NCBI GenBank assembly: GCA_030141605.1
Contig: JAQGDQ010001676.1
Location: forward strand, 1 to 29,987
Direction of reading: 5' to 3'
DNA from: Tubiluchus corallicola
Taxonomy: Eukaryota; Priapulida; Priapulimorpha; Priapulimorphida; Tubiluchidae
Length of the DNA: 29,987 nucleotides
Below are positions 1-9,915 of the stretch, piece by piece. The translations under genes and the position numbers were made by a program. The notes beneath the pieces are model-generated. The model saw only the letters and a list, made by a program, of their open reading frames with translations, ran no database searches and was not told the DNA's origin. Within the stretch, counting starts at the first letter, position 1, and every line of letters begins with the position of its first letter.

Positions 1-11
1 ATACATATTTG

Positions 12-52
12 ACATATATATATATATATATGTATGTATATATATATACAAT
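12..52. repeat. (TA)n microsatellite with TATG variants
   Basis: This is a short run of alternating TA with interspersed TATG at the left edge of the window, inside the FASN intron that continues off the edge. No other feature is visible between it and the exon at 353. Confidence 0.8.
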
Positions 53-352
53 TGTACAATACAGACTACAGAGCTAGTTAATATTGTACAAAACTTATCA
101 CCTATGTGGCCCTTACCCTCTATGTCCCAGGCCCACTCTGACTCACTAGCATTATCCTTGCGTATCCTTACAGGAGTTGCTTCTGTCGTGAAGTTCGTCT
201 CATAATTACTTCGCGTTTGACAGCCTTAACATAAACTTAAATTTAACTTGACTTGTGGTGTGTAAGAACTTTAACACACCTGGTATTAATTCTCCCTTTA
301 ATTAAATATTGCATCGTTTGTCTTCTTACTACTGCATTAAACAATTGCTTAC

Positions 353-526
353 CCTTCAGGTCAAAGAAAAATGACAGCCTGTTTGGTATCATAGCTCGTT
401 GACAACCAATCATTCCGTACCCGGATAATGTTTCAGGGTCCATTGCCCAAGCCTCAGCAGCCTCTCCACTCGACACTCCCACGTAAACGCCGGTGTTTGA
501 TCCTCTAAATTCAGCCGGATCGTAAC
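353..526 (-). CDS. FASN: Fatty acid synthase, coding exon 4 (ketoacyl synthase domain)
   Basis: On the minus strand this 174-bp exon runs from acceptor TTAAG|GTTACG to donor AAGG|GTAAGC, phase 1 at both ends. It encodes 58 residues including [33 protein letters not shown] and [11 protein letters not shown]. These follow the animal FASN ketoacyl synthase segment just before the catalytic-cysteine region almost residue for residue. In the family this domain performs the decarboxylative Claisen condensation that elongates the acyl chain in the cytosol. The catalytic cysteine (DTACSSS in vertebrates) would be in the next exon, beyond the left edge, so the gene is cut by the window. I see no frameshift or stop. 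FASN is preferred over a generic polyketide synthase because of the very close match around [16 protein letters not shown]; a FASN-like PKS is the alternative. Confidence 0.93.
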
Positions 527-600
527 CTTAAAAAAGCAACAGAATTCAATACACGGTGTTCGTGAATTACTTGTAAAGATTGAAGTTGATAAAGTAGTTA

Positions 601-1080
601 GTCAGGGACATGATTCTGTTCACCTCCCTATGCCAGATCATCATCATCATCATCATCATCATCAACCAATGAATCATATATCCACTGACATGATTCTGTT
701 CACCTCTCTATGCTAGATCATCATCGTCATCATTATCATCAACCAATGAATCATGTATCCAGGGACATGATTCTGTTCACCTCCCTATGCCACATCATCA
801 TCATCATCATCAACCAATGAATCATGTATCAAGGGACATGATTCTGTTCACCTACCTATGCCAGATCATCATCATCATCATCAATCAATGAATCACATGT
901 CCAGGGACATGATTCTGTTCACCTCCCTATGCCAGATCATCATCATCATCATCATCCAATGAATCACACGTCCAGGGACATGATTCTGTTCACCTCCCTA
1001 TGCCAGATCATCATCATCATCATCATCATCTAATGAATCACACGTCCCGGGACATGATTCTGTTCACCTCCCTATGCCAG

Positions 1081-1112
<32 letters not shown>

Positions 1113-1678
1113 ATGAATCACATGTCCCGGTACATGATTCTGTTCACCTCCCTATGCCAGATCATCATCATCATCATCATCATCATCCAATGAATCACAT
1201 GTCCCGGTACATGATTCTGTTCACCTCCCTATGCCAGATCATCATCATCATCATCATCCAATGAATCACATGTCCCGGTACATGATTCTGTTCACCTCCC
1301 TATGCCAGATCATCATCATCATCATCATCATCATCCAATGAATCACACGTCCCGGGACATGATTCTGTTCACCTCCCTATGCCAGATCATCATCATCATC
1401 ATCATCTAATGAATCACATGTCCCGGGACATGATTCTGTTCACCTCCCTATGCCAGATCATCATCATCATCATCATCATCCAATGAATCACATGTCCCGG
1501 TACATGATTCTGTTCACCTCCCTATGCCAGATCATCATCATCATCATCATCCAATGAATCACATGTCCAGGGACATGATTCTGTTCACCTCCCTATGCCA
1601 GATCATCATCATCATCATCATCATCATCCAATGAATCACACGTCCAGGGACATGATTCTGTTCACCTCCCTATGCCAG

Positions 1679-1715
<37 letters not shown>

Positions 1716-1773
1716 GCATCAACCAATGAATCATGTATCCAGGGACATGATTCTGTTCACCTCCCTATGCCAG

Positions 1774-1804
<31 letters not shown>

Positions 1805-2079
1805 GCATCAACCAATGAATCATGTATCCAGGGACATGATTCTGTTCACCTCCCTACGCCAGATTATCATCATCATCAACCAAAGAATCATGTATTCAGG
1901 GACATGATTCTGTTCACCTCTCTATACTAGATCATCATCATCATCATCATCACCAACCAATGAATCATGTATCTAGAGACATGATTCTGTTCACCTCCGT
2001 ATGCCAGATCATCATCATCATCATCATCAACCAATGAATCACACGTCCAGGGACATGATTCTGCTCACCTCCCTATGCC
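601..2079. repeat. CAT-tract minisatellite, 20 units of about 67-95 bp
   Basis: About 20 tandem units are present. Each has a conserved core GACATGATTCTGTTCACCTC, then CCTATGCCAGAT, a variable (CAT)n tract of roughly 3-13 triplets, and CAATGAATCA. Unit length varies almost entirely through the CAT tract, so it is a microsatellite nested in a minisatellite. Central units (about 1000-1560) share CCCGG variants next to the core, a sign of local homogenisation. It lies in the third coding-side intron of FASN. The last core and the flanking non-repeat DNA recur in inverted orientation near 20.93-21.11 kb. Confidence 0.95.
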
Positions 2080-2175
2080 AGGACTCCCTACTCGCTGCAA
2101 TGCCCCAAGTGGATTGATTTCTAAGGATCAATGCTGAAGTGTTTAAATCTTTCTTTTTTCGTAAATATGTAATAG
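2080..2175 (+). mobile_element. Non-repeat arm of a dispersed element, copy 1
   Basis: Directly after the minisatellite comes GGACTCCCTACTCGCTGCAA, then TGCCCCAAGT, GGATCAATGCTGAAGT and TTTAAATCTTTCT. The same order of words occurs on the minus strand at 20935-21045. This shows that the arm plus at least one minisatellite unit belong to one dispersed repeat. No coding capacity or target-site duplication could be recognised. Confidence 0.6.
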
Positions 2176-2712
2176 ATGTTCAAATCATTCATAAATCTAT
2201 ACCTGCAGTCATTCTAGCAAAAATTTACGTACTTATATACCGTTTTTGCCTTGAAAGTTTAGGCGCTTTTAATATTCTATTTAACTTTTCCAAAATAGCT
2301 CTCGCTAACATAGTAACAAAATTGTAAATACGTAAGCTAGCTTTGTTTAGTTTACATCACAACATATTATGCAAACACAGACAGACTACGCAAATATTTA
2401 ATCAAGCAGGCCTATCAAACATAAATCTGTACATGTATCCACTTATGATACAATCATGTTCAAATATAAACGACAAGATTATACAGCCTAGCGCGTGTGG
2501 AAAAAAGAATATTCATTTAAATTGTATGCTATAAATAGTTATAAACGTAACCCGCAACTACAATTTTCTTTAGAAAATCATGAACTTTGCATTATAAACT
2601 AAGCTTTCTGACTACGTTAGTTTAAACATAATTTATTTAGGATTGGATCAGACAGTATGAACAACATGATTTAGGATCCTCACCACAACAGACTTTATAC
2701 ACTATTTACAAG

Positions 2713-3010
2713 AACATTTACAGTAAGAATAGACCATAACTACACAAGCTGACAAGTTTTACTACAAGATTACATTAGACATTAGTAAAATTTACAGTAA
2801 GAATAGACTATAACTACACAAGCTGACAAGTTTTATTACAAGATTACATTAGACATTAGTAACATTTACAGTAAGAATTGACTATAACTACACAAGCTGA
2901 CAAGTTTTACTACAAGATTACATTAGACATTAGCAACATTTACAATAAGAATAGACTATAACTACACAAGCTGACAAGTTTTACTACAAGATTACATTAG
3001 ACATTAGTAG
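2713..3010. repeat. Minisatellite, 4 units of about 73-75 bp
   Basis: Four tandem units are built on ACATTTACAGTAAGAATAGA, CTATAACTACACAAGCTGAC and AAGTTTTACTACAAGATTAC, followed by ATTAGACATTAGTA. They differ by only a few substitutions. They lie in the same FASN intron as the CAT-tract array but are unrelated to it. The rest of this intron (3011-4097) contains no coding signal I accept, only a 30-bp tandem duplication at about 3927-3986 (GGCAACCAGTGCAATTGCAA twice). Confidence 0.9.
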
Positions 3011-4097
3011 AAAATGATGGTTAGAAAGTATTAATGTACGATTATTTAACACTGATGCATTTTATATCAGACAGAAACTACTGGAAGCGTTTAGTACGTA
3101 ATATAAAGTCATGTATACATGTTCTGACTATGTTAGCATGTATGGCTGTGTTGTCCTCGCACATTTGAAAATGGCCAATTTACCTGTACAATTAAGAGAA
3201 GTGCGGGTACAAAAAAATCATGAAAGTTTGTCACTTCAACGTAAAGCATCAATTGTTGAAGAAAAAAACTCCTACTTTTTTACGCCACCATCGTTCGCTC
3301 TCATCAAGCCGTGTGGCATGCTAATGGCTTACTTTCTAAACTTCACAGTATGGCATATAAATGTTACAGTAGTTAATTCATGCCTAGCTAGCCTTAACTG
3401 CCTAAAAAGACCCATCCTGCATATACGTACTATTACTTGTACATCGATTTTGATAAATTGTGCAGGAGAAATTGTAATGGTAATGTAATAATAATACTCT
3501 ATTGATTATTTAAAATGCATTAACATTAAAATGAACAAATGCATTTTACATACATAAATCCTAACATGTAAACAGCACATACTCAATTGGCTATTAATGT
3601 ACATTAAAATCACTAGAAAGCAGCCCAAAAACCAAAACTTCAAGTCCATATTAAACTTTTAATTAATTAAAAAGGCTTCATTGTAAAATAAGTTTTAAGA
3701 AACGATTTAAACTTTTCAACATTAACCATTTTACATGCATAAATTGGTAAATCGTTTCATAATTTTGGCGCAGAAACCACGTGATCAATACGTGACTAGA
3801 TATAATGGGGTACAACAGGTGACGAAGAACTAATTGATCTAAGATTACGTTTGGGCACGCCTGGCTTAAAAAAATCACGTATATAGGATGGCGTTAAGTC
3901 ATTAAGAGCTTCAGAAAGAAACAGGCAACCAGTGCAATTGCAACCAGGCATTATGAAGGCAACCAGTGCAATTGCAACCAGGCAAAATGAAACTGTAGAA
4001 TCAGCTGCAAAAATCATCCAGCTACTATTACCAAGAAACCACCAGCCTATGTTATAAATCCTGTTACGTGTTAAAACAAGCTTTTGTTCTTATTTAC

Positions 4098-4250
4098 CTG
4101 CATCAACAATAGCTTCATAAGTGACTTCCAACAGCAGCCTAATCTGGGCATCTAAGCATTGAGCTTGTTTTGGACTTACTCCAAAAAATGCTGCATCAAA
4201 TTTTGTGATGTCTTTCAGTTTTCCACTTCGTTTTGGCAAACCGTACAAAC
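4098..4250 (-). CDS. FASN: Fatty acid synthase, coding exon 3 (ketoacyl synthase domain)
   Basis: This 153-bp minus-strand exon has acceptor TTTCTTAG|GTTTGT and donor GATGCAG|GTAAAT, phase 1-1. It encodes 51 residues: [20 protein letters not shown], then FFGVSPKQA, then [16 protein letters not shown]. This is the animal FASN segment with the GK(L)KD..KFDA.FFG.. pattern found near the start of type I ketoacyl synthases. The usual MDPQ.RLLLE is [10 protein letters not shown] here, a mild change. It splices in phase to the exons at 5783-5912 and 353-526. The introns on either side are filled with minisatellite arrays. Confidence 0.95.
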
Positions 4251-4277
4251 CTAAGAAAGAGAAAAGGTTGACATGTT

Positions 4278-4782
4278 GGAAGCATTAGGCGCACTTTCCA
4301 TGTGCAAGATTTAGTGTGCGTTGCAGTGTGCGGAAAAGTAAGTTCACTGTAGTTGCGTGTCACTGTTTCCATGTGCATGATTTAGTGTGGGTTGCAGTGT
4401 GCGGAAAAGTGAGTTCGCTGTAGTTGCGTGTCACTGTTTCCATGTGCATGATTTAGTATGCGTTGCAGTGCATGGAAAAGTAAGTTCACTGTAGTTGCGT
4501 GTCACTGTTTCCATGTGCATGATTTAGTGTGCATTGCAGTGTGCGGAAAAGTAAGTTCGCTGTAGTTGCGTGTCACTGTTTCCATGTGCATGATTTAGTG
4601 TGCGTTGCAGTGCATGGAAAAGTAAGTTCACTGTAGTTGCGTGTCACTGTTTCCATGTGCATGATTTAGTGTGCGTTGCAGTGCGCGGAAAAGTAAGTTC
4701 ACTGTAGTTGCGTGTCACTGTTTCCATGTGCACGATTTAGTGTGCGGAAAAGTAAGTTCACTGTAGTTGTGTGTCACTCGAG
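4278..4782. repeat. Minisatellite, about 7 units of about 71 bp
   Basis: Tandem units contain TTTCCATGTGCATGATTTAG, TGTGCGTTGCAGTG, CGGAAAAGTAAGTTCACTGT and AGTTGCGTGTCACTG. Alternating GTGCGG/GCATGG variants suggest some higher-order structure. The last unit is shortened. It sits in FASN intron 2 immediately upstream, in transcription sense, of the exon at 4098-4250. Confidence 0.92.
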
Positions 4783-4960
4783 CTGGTATTTCCTCGCAGA
4801 TGGAAAAGTCGCTCTTCAAGTGACTTTCTGCCAGTGGGCTGGGTAAAAGGACACTCATGCATGCTCAGATTATGTAAATACCTTAATAATGGCCAGCAAC
4901 AGGTCGGAAATTCTGAACTTACTTCTCCGACGAAGGCAGAGAAATCGTTTATTGCAATTA

Positions 4961-5575
4961 AGATAACTATCACTCAGTGATCAGCACAGGAACCACTGGT
5001 TCTGGGTTCATGACATACTCAAGCAACGACATGAGTTTGAAGGATACTATCACTCAGTGATGAATACAGAAGCCACAGGTTCAGGGTCCATGACATACTC
5101 AAGCAACGACATGAGTTTGAAGGATACTATCACTCAGTGATGAATGCAGAAGCCACAGGTTCTGGGTCCATGACATACTCAAACAACGACATGAGTTTGA
5201 AGGATACTATCACTCAGTGATGAATGCAGGAGCCACAGGTTCTGGATCCATGACATACTCAAGCAACGACATGAGTTTGAAGGATACTATCACTCAGTGA
5301 TGAATGCAGAAGCCACAGGTTCTGGGTCCATGACATACTCAAGCAACGACATGAGTTTGAAGGATACTATCACTCAGTGATGAATGCAGAAGCCACAGGT
5401 TCAGGGTCCATGACATACTCAAGCAACGACATGAGTTTGAAGGATACTATCACTCAGTGATGAATGCAGAAGCCACGGGTTCTGGGTCCATGACATACTC
5501 AAACAACGACATGAGTTTGAAGGATACTATCACTCAGTGATGAATTCAGAAGCCACGGGTTCAGGGTGTTGTTGT
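4961..5575. repeat. Minisatellite, about 7.5 units of exactly 80 bp
   Basis: The word GGATACTATCACTCAGTGAT recurs every 80 bp from 5041 through 5521 without length change, followed by GAATGCAGAAGCCACAGGTT and CCATGACATACTCAAGCAAC. Units differ by a few substitutions only. It shares FASN intron 2 with the 71-bp array but is unrelated in sequence. After it comes a short CATCA-rich stretch to about 5665. Confidence 0.95.
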
Positions 5576-5782
5576 TCAATCATTAACATCACAGTGATTG
5601 TTACTAACATCACTGTTACTACTAACATCATCATTGATCAACAATGATCAATCATCATCATCACAAAGCACTGTACAGGTGCAAAACCTAACTTAGAAAA
5701 ATTAACTGGCAAACAATACCTTGCTTTACTCTAGAAAGAACTCGACTGTTGCAGTTATTTTAATTACATTAGTTAAGCATAC

Positions 5783-5912
5783 CTGGTTCCCATCGGCGAC
5801 CATCCTCAGTGCACATATCCACGCCATGGAACAAATTGTATTTAAATTCTTCTAAGCTATCAGACTCGGGTAGTCGGCAGGAGATACCAGAAATAACAAC
5901 CTCGTCTAAATT
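5783..5912 (-). CDS. FASN: Fatty acid synthase, coding exon 2 (start of ketoacyl synthase)
   Basis: This 130-bp minus-strand exon has acceptor CACTAG|AATTTA and donor GAACCAG|GTATGC. It enters in phase 0 and leaves in phase 1. It encodes NLDEVVISGISCRLPESDS, LEEFKYNLFHGVDMCTED and GRRWEPG, matching the extreme N-terminus of animal FASN (E-E-V-V-I-x-G-x-S-x-x-L-P-E-S pattern and GVDM.T.D.RRW). In vertebrates the protein starts at this point. Here an additional coding exon lies upstream at 6585-6665. Confidence 0.95.
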
Positions 5913-6584
5913 CTAGTGGAATACATTAAAAATTAGTAGAATGAACAACAATGTAAAAATGTTTACATAGCTGATACTGTATATACCTGTGTACAAGTTG
6001 ACCTTATGTACAAGTCGATGTGCATTTTAAGACCAAAAATTGCATTATTTTCTATATTACCTGTGTACAAGTCGACCATGAAATATTAAGATCTTCCAGA
6101 GTAAATGATGTCAACAATGGCCGAGTAATAAATCAACAGCCTGCTGTGTTAGTGTGTAAGATGCATGCAAGTGCCTGGGTCGAGTATATTATACCTACGC
6201 GATGTATATATATTCATGTTCAGGGCCCTCAGTGCAATCCATGATAATGCATTGTTTGTGCATCATCGTGCATAATTGTTTGTAATGCCTTTAACCCTAG
6301 GATATTGCTACCAGGATCCGAAAAAAACATATCGTAGGTATAAGTCGACTCCAAAAATTTCACCTTAAAATCACCTCCCAAAAATTAGACTTGTACATAA
6401 GTACATAAGTATATATATATAAGTTTAACATGTAATAAAATTTATATACTAAGAGTTGGTTTTAGCTAATATATTGGCTGTTGTCATTTGTATGCCTGTT
6501 CAATAATAGAACCATATGTGGTGTTAAAATAAAAATACTGGTTTAATCGTGAGATAGTGAGAATTAAATGATATCTAGGCTTAC

Positions 6585-6665
6585 CTGTTGGTTTATCCCG
6601 GGAGAGGGCAGCACATTTTCAACAACCGAGTCATTGAACCTTTCTGATGAAGAATATGCCGGCAT
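6585..6665 (-). CDS. FASN: Fatty acid synthase, coding exon 1 with start codon
   Basis: Reading the minus strand, acceptor TTTGCAG is at 6675, nine untranslated bases follow, and ATG is at 6665. There are then 27 codons (MPAYSSSERFNDSVVENVLP, then SPGINQQ) to donor CAACAG|GTAAGCC, phase 0. This joins exactly in frame to NLDEVV of the next exon. The result is a serine/asparagine-rich extension of about 26 residues ahead of the conserved FASN N-terminus. It does not look like a mitochondrial or secretory signal, as it is acidic/polar without a hydrophobic core. The start is chosen because it is the first ATG after a good acceptor; RNA evidence is lacking, so use of an internal start cannot be excluded. 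Confidence 0.8.
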
Positions 6666-7154
6666 TTTTCTTTCCTGCAAACATTATTTATATTACCTAA
6701 TTTGCAGTAGCAACTACAAGGGAAGAACAGCAAATAGTACAGAACAGTTGTACAGAACCGAATAATTGTAATTGTAAATTATTATCACTTCAGCATGTAT
6801 TTTTACATTACAATTTGCATTATTATCTTTAACTATTATGCCCGATAACTAGAAAATGAAATATAGTTACAATAATTGTAACAGAACTACATTAGTATAC
6901 TATAGCATGATATAGTTAGGGAAAAAATTCAAAATATAATTACAAAAATTTAACAGAAGTATACTAACATGGTTACTAAACTACATATAATAGTTTGTCA
7001 ACAAGAAATAGATGCTGCATGGTGATCAAGAAGCAAAGCTTGTAAGACCACCATGAAAAGTGAAAAAAACGACTTAATTTAAATAATAAATAATATTATC
7101 ATTCAGCTACATGTAGTATGATCAGTTTTGTAAATACCAAAATTTGGACATTAT

Positions 7155-7582
7155 AACAGCAATGGGAATAACTGAGTAGTCTGGATGTGCAATTTAGCAA
7201 CAGAAGTCAAAGTAATGCCAAGTATGGTCAGTAGATGGATACGTGACTGCCACAAGTGCTGTTGGACAGTTTTGTCTAGTGCACTGTCCTGGTGCACTGT
7301 CAGCAATGGGAATAACTGAGTAGTCTGGGTGTGCAATTTAGCAACAGAAGTCAAAGTAATGCCAAGTATGGTCAGTAGATGGATACGTGACTGCCACAAG
7401 TGCTGTTGGACAGTTTTGTCTAGTGCACTGTCCTGGTGCACTATCAGCAATGGGAATAACTGAGTAGTCTGGGTGTGCAATTTAGCAACAGAAGTCAAAG
7501 TAATGCCAAGTATGGTCAGTAGATGGATACGTGACTACCACAAATGATGCTGGACAGTTTTGTCTGGTGCACTGTCCTGGCT
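7155..7582. repeat. Minisatellite, 3 units of 144 bp
   Basis: CAATGGGAATAACTGAGTAG recurs at 7160, 7304 and 7448, giving an exact 144-bp period. Units share GTGCAATTTAGCAACAGAAG, GTCAGTAGATGGATACGTGA and CAGTTTTGTCTAGTGCACTG. Because 144 is divisible by three, the array is open for 115 codons on the minus strand; that is a by-product of the period, not evidence of a gene. It lies in FASN intron 1. Confidence 0.95.
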
Positions 7583-7734
7583 ATTTATACCATAGAGACA
7601 GAGTATTCCCATGTATCCAAAAATGATTTTAGACATACATCTGCCTCACCTTAGAGGATTATCGTTGATAATGAGCTAAGTTCTGCTCCTGCCACAACTA
7701 AGTGGAATCTGCATTTGAGTGTTGGACGCCAGCT

Positions 7735-8094
7735 TCAGCTTGGGTAATTCCAAATTTTATAGAAAACTAGAGCGTGCAAAATCATTGAGCCCATAAAAAT
7801 AATTACTGTGCTTATTAATTGGCTAAAAAAAGTTTTTTTATAAAGCTTGCAACTCTGCAAGACTATGGGAACGAACACTCTATGGAAGAGCATACTCAAA
7901 TCAGACATTTGTGGCTGGACCAGCACCTTGCTAATTATATCTAGGATAAATCTCACCAAAAACTTGAATCGCAGAGGTGACTTAGCCATGTTCGGATGTG
8001 TACATCTTTTCTCTATGAAATACACAACTGCGGGTGTCAGGCAGTACACATTTTTCCAAGCATCAACCATCCATTTAGTGACCAAGCCAAGCAT
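7735..8094 (-). CDS. Unrecognised 119-codon hydrophobic ORF inside FASN intron 1
   Basis: This open frame on the minus strand encodes a 119-residue hydrophobic peptide starting MLGLVTKWMVDAWKN. Several membrane-like stretches occur, including FSQLISTVIIFMGSMILHAL. The LHALVFY segment after a basic LYKK stretch loosely recalls the histidine-containing membrane segment of MBOAT acyltransferases. That resemblance is too weak for an assignment. The frame lies in the first intron of FASN on the same strand, so it would be a nested exon, a retrocopy fragment, or chance. An in-frame stop precedes the ATG closely. The complementary strand is also open for 84 codons, which lowers confidence. Confidence 0.25.
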   Translation of the reverse strand: MLGLVTKWMVDAWKNVYCLTPAVVYFIEKRCTHPNMAKSPLRFKFLVRFILDIISKVLVQPQMSDLSMLFHRVFVPIVLQSCKLYKKTFFSQLISTVIIFMGSMILHALVFYKIWNYPS

Positions 8095-8306
8095 TGCTTA
8101 ACTTTGATAATTTGCATACGTTACAATTAATCACTTAGTAATTTCCCTCTTCCATTAGCAAAAAAAACATATTACGGAATAAACAAGTAATCAACACACA
8201 GCAAAGAAAACTAAAACACATATTAGCGGGTAAAAATGGAAAAAGCACAAACTGTGTTCATATTATTATACTGAAATTAGTGTAAATGAAAACAAAGAAC
8301 ACTTAC

Positions 8307-8400
8307 CGAAGATTATATAAGACTACGTAACAGATTCATGTAATTTTCCACTCAAATTCGTTGCCTGGCTTGCCACGAGTTCGCTAAATTTATGTGAATG
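8307..8400 (-). other. FASN: Probable non-coding first exon of FASN (5' UTR)
   Basis: On the minus strand a strong donor, TCTTCG|GTAAGTG, ends at 8307. About 120 bp upstream on the same strand is TATAAAAA (8425-8432), which would place the transcription start near 8400. The next good acceptor is that of the first coding exon at 6675, so this is the natural 5' UTR exon and defines a 1.6-kb first intron. The 5' boundary is an estimate from the TATA spacing. Confidence 0.45.
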
Positions 8401-8424
8401 TTATCAGTGCACGAATTTCTTGCA

Positions 8425-8632
8425 TTTTTATACAATCGCGCTGGAAAATCACCGGTAAATCGTGTCGTCTGAGCATGGGGTGATACCACGCGGCACGCTG
8501 AGCTGGCGTTCTGCCAATAGGCAGTCCTGGATGCGGTCACGTGACTGTTATTGACTGCAGCAAGCGTCTGCAATAATAAACTAGCGTGCGAGAGCTAACT
8601 TGACACAGCAAATTCAACCAACATTCACGTGT
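8425..8632 (-). promoter_or_regulatory. Candidate FASN promoter: TATA, CCAAT and two E-boxes
   Basis: This stretch is richer in CpG and GC than its surroundings. On the minus strand it holds TATAAAAA (8425-8432) and, upstream, a CCAAT box (8513-8517, read on plus; inverted relative to FASN). It also has the palindrome GTCACGTGAC (8536-8545) and a second CACGTG (8626-8631). Vertebrate FASN promoters are known to use E-boxes (USF, SREBP, ChREBP) and inverted CCAAT boxes (NF-Y), so the arrangement is suggestive. A plus-strand donor CAACAG|GTAAAA at 8676 hints at a divergent transcript, but I see no coding exon for it. Confidence 0.4.
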
Positions 8633-9837
8633 TACGCTGGAAAAGAGTCGACTAGCACGCGCAACAGCTTCAACAGGTAAAATAACTGAACTGTGAACTG
8701 CTTTACCCCTTTCAGTCCCAAATTATTTTGTTAATAAGAACAATTTTTTGGCTTGGTACTTTTGTTCAGTATGTCCATCTTGTTTACACATAATAATTAT
8801 TTTTTCTACCTGTGCCCGTGTACTAAATATAGCCTGTATCCCACGGGATACATTGGGATTTAATGGAAGCATAAAATGTGCTTCATTTTGCAACTGCTGA
8901 TAATTTAAGACATTTAGTATGCATGCTATGCTGATCTGTACAAAGTCGTCTCTAAAGTACTGTACCTTGCTCAGTTTTTAGTTATGTAGCTTTTCTAGTT
9001 TGCCATTTTATCGCCATTTTTAGTCTATTGCTATTGGCTTAAATCAAAATAACTATTAACAGATCAAATAACTCTCCGTTTTAAAATTTTGTTAATTTTA
9101 AAGGCAGAAAATATTCTCGTATCTCACGGGATACAACGGGTATCAAAGGATTAAGTGCGGATGTGTGAAATAGTAAAATGTGCTTCAAAATATAGTTTCA
9201 AAACGCGCTTGAAATATGTATGACTGAAGAACATACTGTGCCCTGACATTAGAAAAACGTTCAAGGTGCATATTCTGTCTTTGTAAAACTTTTTGGTGTT
9301 AATAAAAATAATGTAGCTAATTTTCATTGTTTAAACGTGCACACTTTATGTTCAAAAGGAAGGGGGTGTATGATTAGGCCCCAGGGGAGCATCAAGACTT
9401 TACGACGCCCTAGGTTGATAGTTCGTCCTGCCCATTTCTATTGTGAATTTATGGTTGCTTATGTAATGAGCAGATCAGACAATTATTTGTGGTGTATTAG
9501 AAACACTATTAAACTAGTTTCTATGTGTCATTATTAATTACATGTCTTTTCTTTAGCGCTTATATTGAAGCAGGCTGCGCAACTGCTTGTTGTGTAACAC
9601 CTTGCACCTGTTCGTTGTGGCACTTATATAAAAGCTACGGTTAGTAACTGCCTATGGTGTGTTAACGCAATAGTTACGCCCCTATATGTCCACTTCTATT
9701 TTTTATTTTATCGCAGATCTGATTAGTCCATTTAGCTGACTAATCTTTCAAATAAAATGTGTTGTTTTTGTTTCAAATGTAAATGAAATGCGAGTAATGC
9801 GAGATAGCTCCTTTCAGACATGTCATCATTAACAGAC

Positions 9838-9915
9838 AAAAACGTAATGCCTTTATAATCTCAAAGAATGAATAAATATTATAATCTTTGTGACTATAAA
9901 GGGCATTACGTTTTT
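9838..9915. mobile_element. Small palindromic element (MITE-like hairpin)
   Basis: The arms AAAAACGTAATGCC...TTTATAATCTCAAAG and CTTTGTGACTATAAAGGGCATTACGTTTTT are near-perfect inverted complements around a loop of about 20 bp. The short length, strong terminal symmetry and AT-rich interior fit a solo MITE or a foldback element. A structural RNA hairpin is the alternative. No target duplication was evident. Confidence 0.5.

Noticed and set aside
601-2079. CRISPR array
   Set aside because: Units differ mainly in a CAT microsatellite, not in unique spacers, and the context is a eukaryotic intron.
3111-3488. 125-codon plus-strand frame in the FASN intron
   Set aside because: No recognisable domain, no splice context, and codon composition like the surrounding AT-rich DNA; probably chance.
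7151-7498. 115-codon minus-strand frame over the 144-bp array
   Set aside because: Created by a period divisible by three; the peptide is only the repeat unit and ends at the array edge.
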